64,000 bases of DNA from assembly GCF_016126015.1 (NCBI RefSeq), contig NZ_JAEFDB010000001.1, positions 310,001-374,000 on the forward strand, in the 5' to 3' direction. Below, piece after piece: positions 35,067 to 44,612 of this stretch. This DNA comes from Capnocytophaga periodontitidis. Lineage in GTDB: Bacteria; Bacteroidota; Bacteroidia; Flavobacteriales; Flavobacteriaceae. Every line of letters begins with the position of its first letter. Position 1 is the first letter of the stretch. Made by a program: the position numbers and the translations under genes. The notes beneath the pieces were generated by a model. It saw only the letters and a program-made list of their open reading frames with translations. It was not told where the DNA came from and ran no database searches.

Positions 35067-35936
35067 ATGAAAAACGGAATAGTAAATGATTATATTAATA
35101 TTATAGAAGTATTCACTAAAAAAATACATCTATGGATTCAACTCTTCATCGATAAAACACCTAATATTGTAATAGCTTTATTAGTTTTTATTTTGGGCTT
35201 TTATCTTTCTAGACTTATCAAAAAAATAGCCATTCGTATCTTAGAAAGGCGCGGTGTAAAACCTTCTTCGCGCATAATGCTTGGTAATATTATTTCTGTT
35301 TTAGTAGTTATTACCTTCTTTATGTTTTCGCTAAATATTTTAGATCTCGAAAATATGTTCAAAACCATTTTGGCAGGGGCTGGAGTAGCTGGATTAGCTA
35401 TCGGTTTGGCTTTACAAGGAACGCTTAGCAATACTTTTTCAGGCATTACTTTATCTTTTAGCAAGAGCATTCGTATAGGGCATCAAATTGAAACTATGGG
35501 CTATACAGGAACTATTGAAGATATAAATTTGCGTACTATCAAGCTTAAAATGGCTGACGGGAACTATGTTTCTATACCCAATAAGCTTATAGTAGATAAT
35601 CCTATGAAAAATTATTCTGAAAGTGATACAGCCAATGTATTAGTAACTTGTGGTGTAGGTTATGAATCGGATTTAGAACAGGTGAAAATACTCACTGAGA
35701 CTACTATTCGGAAGATGATGCAACAAAAAGAGCTTGATACGGCTATTTCTTTTTATTATACTGAGTTCGCAGATAGTGCTATCAATTTTAGCGTATATTT
35801 TACCATTCCTTCCAAGAAACTTTCTGAGTCTTTTCTGTATAAATCAGAAGCTATAATGGCTATCAAGAAGTGTTTTGATGCACATAATATAAATATACCA
35901 TTTCCTATTCGCACTGTTCAGATGGATAAACAATAA
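35067..35936 (+). CDS. mscS: MscS-family small-conductance mechanosensitive channel
   Basis: A tension-gated channel that releases solutes on hypo-osmotic shock. The 289-residue length matches E. coli MscS. Three transmembrane segments are seen, and the pore-lining third helix has the Ala/Gly pattern AGAGVAGLAIGLALQGTLSN. The beta domain follows with IGHQIETMGYTGTIEDINLR, then the C-terminal alpha/beta domain. ATG at 35067 is chosen because the earlier TTG lies in the promoter. Monocistronic, convergent with the GHMP kinase. Confidence 0.93.
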   Translation: MKNGIVNDYINIIEVFTKKIHLWIQLFIDKTPNIVIALLVFILGFYLSRLIKKIAIRILERRGVKPSSRIMLGNIISVLVVITFFMFSLNILDLENMFKTILAGAGVAGLAIGLALQGTLSNTFSGITLSFSKSIRIGHQIETMGYTGTIEDINLRTIKLKMADGNYVSIPNKLIVDNPMKNYSESDTANVLVTCGVGYESDLEQVKILTETTIRKMMQQKELDTAISFYYTEFADSAINFSVYFTIPSKKLSESFLYKSEAIMAIKKCFDAHNINIPFPIRTVQMDKQ

Positions 35937-36041
35937 AAATAGACCCAATGTTAAAAAATCTTTGAACTTCTATAAAGTTTTTAAATTTCTCTTGTGTTGC
36001 ACTCTATAAACTTTCTATTCCTACAAAGTGTATTTACTTTC

Positions 36042-36941
36042 TCACACCATTTCATCATAAGGAATACAAATATCAAAACCTTTAGATGAAAAATAATTCG
36101 GTGTATCTTCAGTTTCTGAAATAGCTAATACAAAATCTCCTCCCCAAGCTCCTAAACTCTTTACTGTACCTTTATAATCAGAGAAAAGATATTCTTTCAC
36201 TGTGGGAATACCGAGATACTCACTGATGAGCATTTCGTGTTCATTAAGTATAGCGCAAAAATCGGCTATGGTATAAGCTAATACAAGGTGTTCTGTAAGG
36301 TGTGTGATACTCTCAGCGAGTTTGCGTTTGCTCTTACTTACTGAACGATAGCGAGCAATGCCGTCTTTACTATTTTGTTTTTGGTTGAGATAAACAAAGT
36401 AAATATAGTGTGTATAAGGAAAAAGAAAGTGCAAAGGGTAACTATGAGGTTTACCTTCTTGAAGACGATATAATAAAGGAGTTTGACTCTTAGCACAAGC
36501 AATATCATAACCACTACCACCAAAACTCTTAAATAGAAGTTCATACGGGTTTACTGTTGCCCACTGGGCTATGTTATTGATAAGTGTAGAAGATGTTCCT
36601 AACCCCCACAAACGAGGAAATTCTAAATGTGTTTGCACTTGTGAATACATCCATTTGTTTTTAAAATCAGGATTGAGTTCTGCTGCTGTAGTGAGTATCT
36701 TTTGTAGAGTTTGAGCCACTTTCTGGTCAGCATCTGTTGTGAGCACAGCGCTATCAAACCATAAATTACCATTGCTATCAAAGGCTTGCCAACCTCCTTG
36801 CACATCATTTTCAGTTACTTCTAATGTTTGTCCTTTTCGAGTAGGAAGGGCAAAAGCAAGTGCCCCATCAAGCACCGCGTATTCACCTGTGATAAGTAAT
36901 TTACCATTGCTGTGAAAAGAATAAGTTTGTGTTACTCTCAT
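36042..36941 (-). CDS. GYDIA-type GHMP kinase
   Basis: A 299-residue small-molecule kinase of the galacto-/homoserine/mevalonate/phosphomevalonate kinase superfamily. It has an N-terminal SNGKLLITGEYAVLDG motif, the ATP-binding glycine loop LWGLGTSSTLI and the GGSGYDIACA motif that names this Bacteroidota subfamily. A role in the mevalonate pathway has been suggested for such proteins, but the substrate is not certain. The plus-strand LRR promoter at 36927-36956 overlaps its start codon region. Confidence 0.8.
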   Translation of the reverse strand: MRVTQTYSFHSNGKLLITGEYAVLDGALAFALPTRKGQTLEVTENDVQGGWQAFDSNGNLWFDSAVLTTDADQKVAQTLQKILTTAAELNPDFKNKWMYSQVQTHLEFPRLWGLGTSSTLINNIAQWATVNPYELLFKSFGGSGYDIACAKSQTPLLYRLQEGKPHSYPLHFLFPYTHYIYFVYLNQKQNSKDGIARYRSVSKSKRKLAESITHLTEHLVLAYTIADFCAILNEHEMLISEYLGIPTVKEYLFSDYKGTVKSLGAWGGDFVLAISETEDTPNYFSSKGFDICIPYDEMV

Positions 36942-36956
36942 ATTTTTTATATCTTT
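36927..36956 (+). promoter_or_regulatory. Promoter of the LRR protein gene
   Basis: TTG (36927-36929), 19 bp, TATCTTTG (36949-36956). It overlaps the first codons of the divergent GHMP kinase. That gene has its own minus-strand TACTTTTG at 36971-36978, so the two promoters interlock. Confidence 0.6.
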
Positions 36957-37007
36957 GCACTCTGAAAGTACAAAAGTAATAATTATTTACAGATAAAAAA
37001 TAGAACA

Positions 37008-37919
37008 ATGAAAAAAATAAAACAACTTTTATGCTCCTTTATCATAGCAATTCCTATGTTTACTCAAGCGCAATCTATACGAGTAAACATTGCTACTTCT
37101 GATGGTAACGACCTAAATTTCAACTCGGTTGATGAATTGATAAAAACTAACTTTACTAATTTTAAAGAAGTAAAGATATATAGCAACGACCAAGTACAAT
37201 TAAATGAAACTTTGTTAAAAAAACTACTTACCGAGGCAAATCAATTAGAGTATTTAGAAATAAAAGAAGTAGGCATCCCTACTTTTCCTGAATTGAGTGC
37301 TGAAAATAAATCACTAAAAACATTAGTGTTGCGTCTCAATAACCTCACTAAACTCCCCGAAAATATTGGTCATCTTTCTGCTCTACAAACCTTAGACATC
37401 TATAATCCTATAACCGAAGTTCCTAATTCTCTCATCAACTTACAACAATTAGAAAATTTAAAGTTTGAAGGAGCTGAATTAATTGTTTTCCCTGAACAAG
37501 TATTTGCCTTGTCTAAACTAAAATCACTCATCATTAGTCAGTTTGACACTAAAAATAAAATCAAAACTCTTCCTGATAATTTCGACAAATTGCCTTTGCT
37601 CGAAGAACTATCTTTGCGCAATGCTGCACTTACTGAAGTTCCTGCCTCTATAGGGCGTTTGCAACACTTGGAAAACGTATATTTCAATGCAAACAATCTT
37701 ACCAAATTACCTCAAGCATTAGCTGAAAATCCTCATTTAACTTACGTAAATATTAACAACAACCCTCTTGATTTCAAACAGTTTATAAAATCTGTGGAAA
37801 AAGTACTATGGAAAGGGGTTTTGTATATAAACAACCGTAATTTTACTACTCAACAATATGAAGAAGTAGAAAAACGCCTACCTAAAATAACCGTATTCTA
37901 CAATCAAAAAGAAGAATAA
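37008..37919 (+). CDS. Exported leucine-rich-repeat protein
   Basis: A 303-residue protein with a signal peptide (cleaved near QAQS, about residue 22) and roughly six to seven leucine-rich repeats of 22-24 residues between about 80 and 260. Examples are SLKTLVLRLNNLTKLPENIG and LENVYFNANNLTKLPQAL. These form a protein-binding solenoid; the partner is unknown. The pdxA gene starts 25 bp after the stop, so read-through into pdxA-ppx is likely. Confidence 0.8.
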   Translation: MKKIKQLLCSFIIAIPMFTQAQSIRVNIATSDGNDLNFNSVDELIKTNFTNFKEVKIYSNDQVQLNETLLKKLLTEANQLEYLEIKEVGIPTFPELSAENKSLKTLVLRLNNLTKLPENIGHLSALQTLDIYNPITEVPNSLINLQQLENLKFEGAELIVFPEQVFALSKLKSLIISQFDTKNKIKTLPDNFDKLPLLEELSLRNAALTEVPASIGRLQHLENVYFNANNLTKLPQALAENPHLTYVNINNNPLDFKQFIKSVEKVLWKGVLYINNRNFTTQQYEEVEKRLPKITVFYNQKEE

Positions 37920-37944
37920 TACCCTAAAAAACATCTCAATTTTT

Positions 37945-39003
37945 ATGAAAGATAAACTGATAAAAGTAGGCATTTCCATTGGTGATATGAATGGAATAGG
38001 GCTTGAGATTATCCTCAAAACCTTTGAAGACCACCAAATATTGGAATTGTGTACCCCTATTATTTTTGCTTCTAATAAATTAGTTTCTTTCCAAAAGAAA
38101 CATTTCAATACAATGGCTAATTTTCAAGGCATCGATAGTGTAGATGCCGCCATTGAAGGTAAACTAAATGTACTCAACTGCTGGAAAGAAACTCCTACAG
38201 TTACCTTTGCTCAAGAAACTGAAGAAGGTGGAAAATATGCTTTCCTATCGTTACAAGCTGCTGTAGGAGCTCTTAAAAATAACGAAATTGATGTATTAGT
38301 AACTGCTCCTATCAATAAAAACAATATCCAGTCTGATAATTTTCACTTCCCTGGTCACACCGATTACTTAGCCAAAGAACTCAATGGAACCAGCCTAATG
38401 TTTATGGTAAGTGAAGACTTAAAGGTAGGATTACTTACAGATCACGTCCCTCTAAAAGAGGTATCCTCTCTCATTACCGAATCACTCATTATGGAGAAAG
38501 CTCGTTTGATGAATGAATCTCTCATCAAAGATTTCCGCTTGCAACGCCCTAAAATAGCTGTATTAGGTATCAATCCTCATTGTGGAGACAAAGGGGTTAT
38601 TGGCAATGAAGATGATGAAGTGCTACGCCCTGCCTTAAAAAAACTGTACTTCGATGAAAATATATTAGTATTTGGTCCTTTTGCTGCCGATAGTTTCTTT
38701 GGTTCTCAAACTTATCGCAACTACGATGCTGTGCTTGCTCCTTATCATGATCAAGGTCTTATAGCTTTCAAAACCATTGCTTTTGGTAGTGGTGTGAACT
38801 ACACAGCTGGACTTAGCAAAGTACGCACCTCCCCCGATCATGGTACTGCTTACGAGATAGCAGGTAAGGGTATTGCCGATCCTGAGTCATTCCGCCATGC
38901 TATTTACACCGCTTTAGATGTATTCAGAAATCGGGAAGAATATGCCGAACTAACTAAAAACCCTCTGAAAGTACGTGCTTTAGAAGCAGATAAAGATAAA
39001 TAA
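37945..39003 (+). CDS. pdxA: 4-hydroxythreonine-4-phosphate dehydrogenase
   Basis: Oxidises 4-phosphohydroxy-L-threonine in the DXP-dependent pyridoxal phosphate pathway. The 352 residues show ISIGDMNGIGLEI at the N-terminus, TAPINK, the metal-ligand segment FPGHTDYLA, LGINPHCGDKG, and the second metal site APYHDQGLIAFK near 268. It lies between the LRR gene and ppx with gaps of 25 and 7 bp, which suggests one transcript. Confidence 0.96.
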   Translation: MKDKLIKVGISIGDMNGIGLEIILKTFEDHQILELCTPIIFASNKLVSFQKKHFNTMANFQGIDSVDAAIEGKLNVLNCWKETPTVTFAQETEEGGKYAFLSLQAAVGALKNNEIDVLVTAPINKNNIQSDNFHFPGHTDYLAKELNGTSLMFMVSEDLKVGLLTDHVPLKEVSSLITESLIMEKARLMNESLIKDFRLQRPKIAVLGINPHCGDKGVIGNEDDEVLRPALKKLYFDENILVFGPFAADSFFGSQTYRNYDAVLAPYHDQGLIAFKTIAFGSGVNYTAGLSKVRTSPDHGTAYEIAGKGIADPESFRHAIYTALDVFRNREEYAELTKNPLKVRALEADKDK

Positions 39004-39010
39004 TTACAAT

Positions 39011-39910
39011 ATGAATATCAAAAAGTTAGGAGCTATAGACATAGGGTCTAACGGGGTGAGATTGCTCATTTCTAACGTTTTAGAAGAACCTAATGAAGCT
39101 CCAAAATTCACCAAAGCGAGCTTAGTGCGTGTGCCTATCCGTTTGGGAGCTGATGTGTTTTTAGATGGACTTATCTCTCCTGAAAATACTGATAGATTAG
39201 CTGATGCTATGCAAGCATTTAGCTTACTGATGAAAATAAATCAAGTAGAAAATTATCGCGCTTGTGCTACTTCGGCAATGCGTGAATCTACTAATGGACA
39301 ACAAGTAGCCGATGAGGTTTATAAACGCACTGGCGTACGCATTGAAATTATAGATGGTGCTGAAGAGGCGAGTATCATTGCATCTACCGATATTTCAAGG
39401 TTGATACAAAAAGATAAAGATTACCTATACATAGATGTGGGAGGAGGTAGCACTGAGTTCACTGTCTTTTCTAAAGGGAAAGTAAAAAAATCGCGTTCAT
39501 TCCCTATTGGTACAGTGCGCTTATTAGATAACAAGGTGAGCGACAAAACGTGGGAAGATGTTGAAAAATGGATAAAAAAACACACTAAAGATTGCGAGCA
39601 TATAGAAGCCATAGGCTCTGGCGGAAATATCAATAAAATCCATAAGAACTCTAATAGTAAAGAAGGTGAACCTCTTAGCTATCAGTATCTCACCGATTAT
39701 CACAACTATGTTTCTGGTTTTTCTTATGAAGAACGCATTAGGCTCTTAGGATTCAATCCCGATCGCGCCGACGTAATCCTCTATGCTCTCACTGTATTCA
39801 CTAATGCAATGAAATGGTCGGGAGCTGAGATTGTTCACGTACCTCGTATTGGTCTCGCCGATGGTATCGTAAGGACTATTTACAACAAAGAAAACAACGT
39901 TATAAAATAA
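39011..39910 (+). CDS. Ppx/GppA family phosphatase
   Basis: A 299-residue protein of the exopolyphosphatase/guanosine pentaphosphatase family in the ASKHA fold. Phosphate loops are AIDIGSNGVRLL at the N-terminus and YIDVGGGSTEF near 140. The ATSAMRESTNG segment is also typical. This short form lacks the C-terminal HD domain of E. coli Ppx, so polyphosphate or pppGpp hydrolysis is possible but not settled. It follows pdxA by 7 bp. Confidence 0.9.
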   Translation: MNIKKLGAIDIGSNGVRLLISNVLEEPNEAPKFTKASLVRVPIRLGADVFLDGLISPENTDRLADAMQAFSLLMKINQVENYRACATSAMRESTNGQQVADEVYKRTGVRIEIIDGAEEASIIASTDISRLIQKDKDYLYIDVGGGSTEFTVFSKGKVKKSRSFPIGTVRLLDNKVSDKTWEDVEKWIKKHTKDCEHIEAIGSGGNINKIHKNSNSKEGEPLSYQYLTDYHNYVSGFSYEERIRLLGFNPDRADVILYALTVFTNAMKWSGAEIVHVPRIGLADGIVRTIYNKENNVIK

Positions 39911-40028
39911 GTTTAAAATAATTATATTTATCTTATTATCAGTGGTTTATATATTAAACTGCTCTGTAAATTACACTTTAAAACCTCAAAAAATAAACGA
40001 TTTATTTTTATAAATCATTTTTTTGTAA

Positions 40029-40036
40029 TACTTTTG
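40029..40036 (+). promoter_or_regulatory. -7 element before the lipoprotein-ruvC-hemW group
   Basis: TACTTTTG, 31 bp before the ATG at 40068. A TTG at the -33 distance is not evident. Confidence 0.5.
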
Positions 40037-40067
40037 AGCCCTAAAAACATTTAATACACATTCAATT

Positions 40068-40601
40068 ATGAAATTTTACTTTTGTTTTTTAGCTTTATTC
40101 TTAGTCTTTGCTTCTTGCAAAAAGAATGGATCTCAACTCACTCCTGAACAGAAAGAAGCTGAGTTACAAAAAAAATTAGACTCTCTTGCTAAGATTAAAT
40201 TTGATGAAGTAATAAAAGAAGATGTAGATACTTACCCTATTTTTAAAGGGGTATGCGATACCGCTACTACTAAATCTACTCAAAAAGAATGCTTTGAGAA
40301 AACTTTTGCAGCTCTCTTTGAAGAACGCTTGCGAAAAGACCCTTACGAAGTGTCTGAACCTATTAAAGATAGTGTTATTCTCAACATAAAAGTAGATAAT
40401 ATCGGAAAAATAGTGCTCATAGATATCAAAGCTGATGAGAAAACTAAAGAACTACTTAGTACCGAAAACGAAAGTTTTGAGGATTCTTTGCGCGCTAATC
40501 TATCAATGTTGTCTGATAACGATGCTATTGCCCCCGCTACTAAAAACGGACAAAATGTAAGCACTCAATTTGAACTCCCTATTAAAATTAACGTTAAATA
40601 A
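40068..40601 (+). CDS. Lipoprotein with a TonB-C-like domain
   Basis: A 177-residue protein with a lipoprotein signal (FASC, C17), a charged coiled-coil-like stretch (PEQKEAELQKKLDSLAKIKF) and a beta-alpha-beta region containing VILNIKVDNIGKIVLIDIKA. This resembles the TonB C-terminal fold found in many flavobacterial lipoproteins. The function is unknown. It ends 13 bp before the ruvC start. Confidence 0.6.
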   Translation: MKFYFCFLALFLVFASCKKNGSQLTPEQKEAELQKKLDSLAKIKFDEVIKEDVDTYPIFKGVCDTATTKSTQKECFEKTFAALFEERLRKDPYEVSEPIKDSVILNIKVDNIGKIVLIDIKADEKTKELLSTENESFEDSLRANLSMLSDNDAIAPATKNGQNVSTQFELPIKINVK

Positions 40602-40614
40602 TCTGTAGTAGCTT

Positions 40615-41160
40615 TTGGAACGTATTATTTTAGGTATCGACCCTGGTACTACTATTATGGGCTTTGGACTTATTCAGGTGGAAAGAGATACTATGAAACT
40701 CTTACAACTGAATGAACTTCAACTCAGTAAATACAGCAATCACTACTTAAAACTAAGTGTGATTTTCAATCGTACTTTAGAACTGATAGACACCTATAAA
40801 CCCGATGAATTAGCTATTGAAGCACCTTTCTTTGGTAAAAATGTACAATCAATGTTGAAATTAGGACGAGCACAAGGGGTAGCAATGGCTGCAGGCTTAT
40901 CGCGCGAAATTCCTATTACTGAATACGAACCTAAAAAGGTAAAGATGGCTATTACGGGCAACGGTAGTGCTTCTAAGGAACAAGTAGCCAAAATGCTTCA
41001 ACAACTTCTAAACATAAAAGAACTTCCCAAACACTTCGATGCAACCGATGGCTTAGCAGTAGCTGTTTGTCACTTTTTAAATGGTGGTAAGGCACAAAAA
41101 CAGCAAAGCTATAGCGGTTGGGATGCTTTTGTAAAACAAAATCAAGACCGTATAGGTTAA
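40615..41160 (+). CDS. ruvC: Crossover junction endodeoxyribonuclease RuvC
   Basis: Resolves Holliday junctions with RuvAB. The 181 residues show the four acidic catalytic positions: D8 in LGIDPGTT, the glutamate in AIEAPFFG, and the pair in [14 protein letters not shown] near the C-terminus. No ATG exists between the previous stop and the conserved start, so a TTG at 40615 is the initiation codon. The hemW gene starts 14 bp after its stop. Confidence 0.95.
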   Translation: MERIILGIDPGTTIMGFGLIQVERDTMKLLQLNELQLSKYSNHYLKLSVIFNRTLELIDTYKPDELAIEAPFFGKNVQSMLKLGRAQGVAMAAGLSREIPITEYEPKKVKMAITGNGSASKEQVAKMLQQLLNIKELPKHFDATDGLAVAVCHFLNGGKAQKQQSYSGWDAFVKQNQDRIG

Positions 41161-41174
41161 AAAAGAACTTCATT

Positions 41175-42326
41175 TTGTATAGCTTGTACATTCATATTCC
41201 TTTTTGTAGACGTGCTTGTCATTACTGTGATTTCCATTTTTCAACTACTCTGAAAAGAAAAGAAGAAATGGTGAATGCCCTTTGTAAGGAACTCATTTTG
41301 CGCAAGGATGAAGCTATAAATAGTGAATTACAAACAGTCTACTTAGGAGGAGGGACGCCCAGTATCCTTTCGTATGACGAATTACAACAACTTTTTCATA
41401 CAATCTTCACATATTACAAGGTAAGTCCCTCAGCCGAAATTACCTTGGAAGCTAATCCTGATGACTTTTTTAGAGGCTCCTCTCCCGAACAAATGTTAGA
41501 ACAATTGCGCTCTTTAGGTATCAATAGGTTAAGTTTGGGTGTACAATCGTTTTTTGAAGAGGACTTACAATTGATGAACAGAGTACATAGTGTAGCTCAA
41601 GTAGAAACTTTATTGCAGATAACTCCACAATATTTTGATAACATCACTATTGATTTAATTTATGGTATTCCTCGAATGAGTAAGGAACGTTGGCAGGAGA
41701 ATATCAATAAGGCGCTGTCTTTTGATATTCCACATATCTCAGCCTATGCTCTTACAGTAGAAGAAAAAACAGCTTTACACAAGTTTATTGCTACGGGTAA
41801 AATCGCACCAATAAGCGATGAGCAGGCTTACACTCACTTTCAAATGTTGATAGATACTCTGGAAGCAGAGGGTTTTATACAATACGAGTTTTCAAACTTT
41901 GGCAAAGAAGGGTTTTTTAGCAGAAATAACACGGCTTATTGGTTTGGCAAGCCCTATATGGGAATAGGTCCTTCAGCCCACAGTTTTAACGGGAAAGAAC
42001 GCAGTTGGAATATTGCTCATAACATTAAGTATATACAACAAATACAGCAGGAAATATTACCTCAGGAAAAAGAAGAACTTACCCTCAACAACCGATATAA
42101 CGAACTTATTATTACACGCATACGCACGATGGTAGGAATTGATTTAGAAGAAGTAAAAACTTTTTTTGGGGAAGATTATAACCAATATTTATTACAGCAA
42201 GCACAGAAGTACCTTGCCGATGAGCTTTTAGAAATTGAAGAAAACCACCTGAAAGTAACGCGCAAGGGCAAGTTTCTTTCAGATGGTATAGCTTCCGATT
42301 TATTTAGGGTGGATGACCTCATCTAA
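41175..42326 (+). CDS. hemW: Radical SAM heme chaperone HemW
   Basis: A radical SAM protein of the HemN-like family, 383 residues. The iron-sulfur cluster motif is CRRACHYC (CxxxCxxC) close to the N-terminus, and GGGTPS for SAM binding follows. It lacks the extra N-terminal sequence of true coproporphyrinogen dehydrogenase HemN, so the heme-trafficking HemW role is preferred. The best start is a TTG at 41175, giving the usual YSLYIHIPFC head; starting further upstream would run back into ruvC. The last 27 bp overlap the convergent lipoprotein gene. Confidence 0.9.
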   Translation: MYSLYIHIPFCRRACHYCDFHFSTTLKRKEEMVNALCKELILRKDEAINSELQTVYLGGGTPSILSYDELQQLFHTIFTYYKVSPSAEITLEANPDDFFRGSSPEQMLEQLRSLGINRLSLGVQSFFEEDLQLMNRVHSVAQVETLLQITPQYFDNITIDLIYGIPRMSKERWQENINKALSFDIPHISAYALTVEEKTALHKFIATGKIAPISDEQAYTHFQMLIDTLEAEGFIQYEFSNFGKEGFFSRNNTAYWFGKPYMGIGPSAHSFNGKERSWNIAHNIKYIQQIQQEILPQEKEELTLNNRYNELIITRIRTMVGIDLEEVKTFFGEDYNQYLLQQAQKYLADELLEIEENHLKVTRKGKFLSDGIASDLFRVDDLI

Positions 42327-42764
42327 GGCTTTAAAGGTAACATTTTGGTTGCCATCAATGTGGTATTCCAAAAGCAGATCGCCCCACAATTCACCGTCGG
42401 TAAATTCACAAATCACCCATTTTTCATTGAGTATTCTTATTTTATTAAATAAGAATTTACCGTTAGACTCTGATTTGATGTAAGGGTTATGATCCTTTAC
42501 ATTCATCTCCATTAGCGCATTCATAACAATTTGCGAAGGATTGTCAATCTTTAAATCTTCAAAATATTGTTGTGCTAATTCATTAGTTTCAAGACTGAAA
42601 TTCAATGCTTCAAGGCGTTGTTCGTCAATCTTTTTGATAGAATCAGTAAGTTTTGAAATCTTTTCAGCCGATTCCTTTAATGCTGTGGCACTTTCATTGT
42701 TCGTTGAGTTACAACTTGCCAAAACAGCAGTTCCTAAGAGTGTAATAAAAAAATGTTTATTCAT
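42300..42764 (-). CDS. Lipoprotein of unknown function
   Basis: A 154-residue lipoprotein (LASC, C18) with a coiled-coil-like segment (about 28-60) and a small beta-rich C-terminal domain. The family is not recognised. Its start overlaps the stop of the upstream exonuclease gene by 8 bp, so it is probably translated with it, and its end overlaps hemW by 27 bp in the convergent orientation. Confidence 0.6.
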   Translation of the reverse strand: MNKHFFITLLGTAVLASCNSTNNESATALKESAEKISKLTDSIKKIDEQRLEALNFSLETNELAQQYFEDLKIDNPSQIVMNALMEMNVKDHNPYIKSESNGKFLFNKIRILNEKWVICEFTDGELWGDLLLEYHIDGNQNVTFKALDEVIHPK

Positions 42765-44085
42765 TATGATAAGGTTTTTGTTCGCTTAGTTTGAGTACCT
42801 TTACCTTGGAGTTCTTACGGAGATAAGAGTGTAAAAGGTGTCGGTTGAGTAAAGAATTGGCTAAAGGAGTGATAAGGGTTTCTAAAATAGAACGTTGTGT
42901 GAGTTGGTAGTTCAGATTTAAAAATCCATATCCTTTGATATTGCCATCTATTACTAAAATCATACTTTTTTCACCTACTACTCTGCCTTTATCTACAATT
43001 GCTACATCTTCATTTTGTAGCCCATATTTAGTAAAAATTCCCTTAGCTCGCTCATTGTATATGTCAGGAGATTCGTTGTTGAAATCTACTTCGTTGAGTT
43101 GAAATTCTTTTTCTATGCGTTTCAAAAAAAACAACCCTTCTTTTAGTGTTTCAAAAGTAGTGATAAAATTGTTTTGCGATTGCAATAATTCTATAAAAAA
43201 ACAGAGGTATCCTCTTTTGTTGTAATGAGAAGTAAGTATATAATTGATATTTTTTGATTTATCAATACTCCGGTTATTACATTTAGGATTGTTAAGTTGT
43301 ATAAGTTCTAATTCTTTAAGGGTTGCGATGAGTTCATTCCCCATTTCTTCATAGGTTACCTTATAAGTATGGCGTTGTAAATATCTATCGCGTTTAGAGG
43401 GAGAGGTGAGCAATTGGTTCACCCGTCCTTTGATGTTTTTATGTTTTCCTACATAGATAATTTTACCTTCTTCGTTGTGAATATAGAATACGCCTAAGGT
43501 TTCAGGGAGAGCATCAAGTATTTTTAGGTGTCGTGAAGCCATTTCTAAACGCACATCGTTTTTCACTGAAGCAGTAATGATAGTCTTTTTAGTATCTTTT
43601 TCAAGTAGATATTTGAAAAGGTTGAGAGTAGCCATAGCATCGCCCGAAGCACGATGGCGTTCACTCATTGGGATACCTAAAGAACGTACTAATTTCCCTA
43701 AGCTATACGATTCTTTATCAGGAATGAGTTGTTGTGAGAGTTCTACTGTACAGAGTGTTGTTTTGATGTACTCATATCCTAAACGGCGAAATTCTGTTTG
43801 CAAAATGCGATAATCAAAGGCGGCATTGTGCCCAACGATGATACACCCCTCTGTAATTTCCACTATACGTTTGGCTATCTCATAAAACTTTGGTGCATTG
43901 CGCAACATCTTGTTGTTGATGCCAGTAAGTTTAGTAACATAGTCTTGTATAGGGCGTTCGGGATTGATAAGAGAGATAAACTGATCGGTAATAGTATGTC
44001 CATCAAACTGATAAATAGCAATTTCAGTAATACCTTCTTCATCGTATTTACCTCCCGTAGTTTCTATGTCGAGTATTGCGTACAA
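42757..44085 (-). CDS. DnaQ-like 3'-5' exonuclease fused to a GIY-YIG nuclease domain
   Basis: A 442-residue two-nuclease protein. Residues 1-165 form a DEDDh exonuclease like DNA polymerase III epsilon: LDIETTGG (D6, E8), IVGHNAAFDYR and HRASGDAM. Residues 195-275 form a GIY-YIG domain of the UvrC type (GVFYIHNEEGKIIYVGKHKNIKGRV). The remaining C-terminal part is not recognised. Such DnaQ-UvrC-N fusions are linked to repair incision followed by trimming. A TTG start at 44085 is chosen: the next upstream in-frame codon of note is a stop and the exonuclease motif begins at once. Confidence 0.85.
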   Translation of the reverse strand: MYAILDIETTGGKYDEEGITEIAIYQFDGHTITDQFISLINPERPIQDYVTKLTGINNKMLRNAPKFYEIAKRIVEITEGCIIVGHNAAFDYRILQTEFRRLGYEYIKTTLCTVELSQQLIPDKESYSLGKLVRSLGIPMSERHRASGDAMATLNLFKYLLEKDTKKTIITASVKNDVRLEMASRHLKILDALPETLGVFYIHNEEGKIIYVGKHKNIKGRVNQLLTSPSKRDRYLQRHTYKVTYEEMGNELIATLKELELIQLNNPKCNNRSIDKSKNINYILTSHYNKRGYLCFFIELLQSQNNFITTFETLKEGLFFLKRIEKEFQLNEVDFNNESPDIYNERAKGIFTKYGLQNEDVAIVDKGRVVGEKSMILVIDGNIKGYGFLNLNYQLTQRSILETLITPLANSLLNRHLLHSYLRKNSKVKVLKLSEQKPYHNE

Positions 44086-44131
44086 ATGTTTAAGTGTTAG
44101 GGATTAGACATTTAGTCATTAGTAAATGAAA

Positions 44132-44169
44132 AAAAGCAAAGAGAAAGGTATACTTTACTCTTTGCTTTT
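44132..44169 (-). terminator. Terminator of rplS
   Basis: AAAAGCAAAGAG (44132-44143) pairs with CTCTTTGCTTTT (44158-44169). Read on the minus strand it ends in a T run, 21 bp after the rplS stop. Confidence 0.75.
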
Positions 44170-44190
44170 ATGTTGTTCATCAATTTTCTT

Positions 44191-44538
44191 TTAGCGAACT
44201 TCTTTAATACGGGCTTTTTTACCTGTAAGTCCTCTAAAGTAATAGATGCGAGCACGTCTAACTTTACCTTTTTTGTTTACTTCAATTTTTTGAAGGGCAG
44301 GCATATTGATAGGGAAGATACGTTCTACCCCTACTGTACCAGACATTTTGCGAATGGTAAATGTAGCAGTTACGCCGTGACCTTTGCGTTGTATTACAAC
44401 ACCTTTAAAAAACTGAGTACGTTTTTTGTCTCCCTCTTTGATTTCATAATACACAGTGATAGTGTCACCTGCTGAAAATTCTGGGAATTCTTTTTTCTCA
44501 ATAAAGTTGTCTTGTACGTACTTTAATAATGGTTCCAT
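44191..44538 (-). CDS. rplS: Ribosomal protein bL19
   Basis: A 115-residue large-subunit protein at the 30S-50S interface. Family motifs are FSAGDTITVYYEIKEGDKKR, RTQFFKGVVIQRKG, GVERIFPINMP and RRARIYYFRGLTGKKARIKE. It stands alone here, away from the rpsP-rimM-trmD group that accompanies it in many bacteria. Its promoter (44613-44642) is divergent from and overlaps that of mnmE. Confidence 0.98.
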   Translation of the reverse strand: MEPLLKYVQDNFIEKKEFPEFSAGDTITVYYEIKEGDKKRTQFFKGVVIQRKGHGVTATFTIRKMSGTVGVERIFPINMPALQKIEVNKKGKVRRARIYYFRGLTGKKARIKEVR

Positions 44539-44612
44539 AAAAAATATAAAATAATTATGTTATCATTGGGCAACATTCACGACTCTCGCCAGAGGTTACT
44601 CCAAATCGGGGG

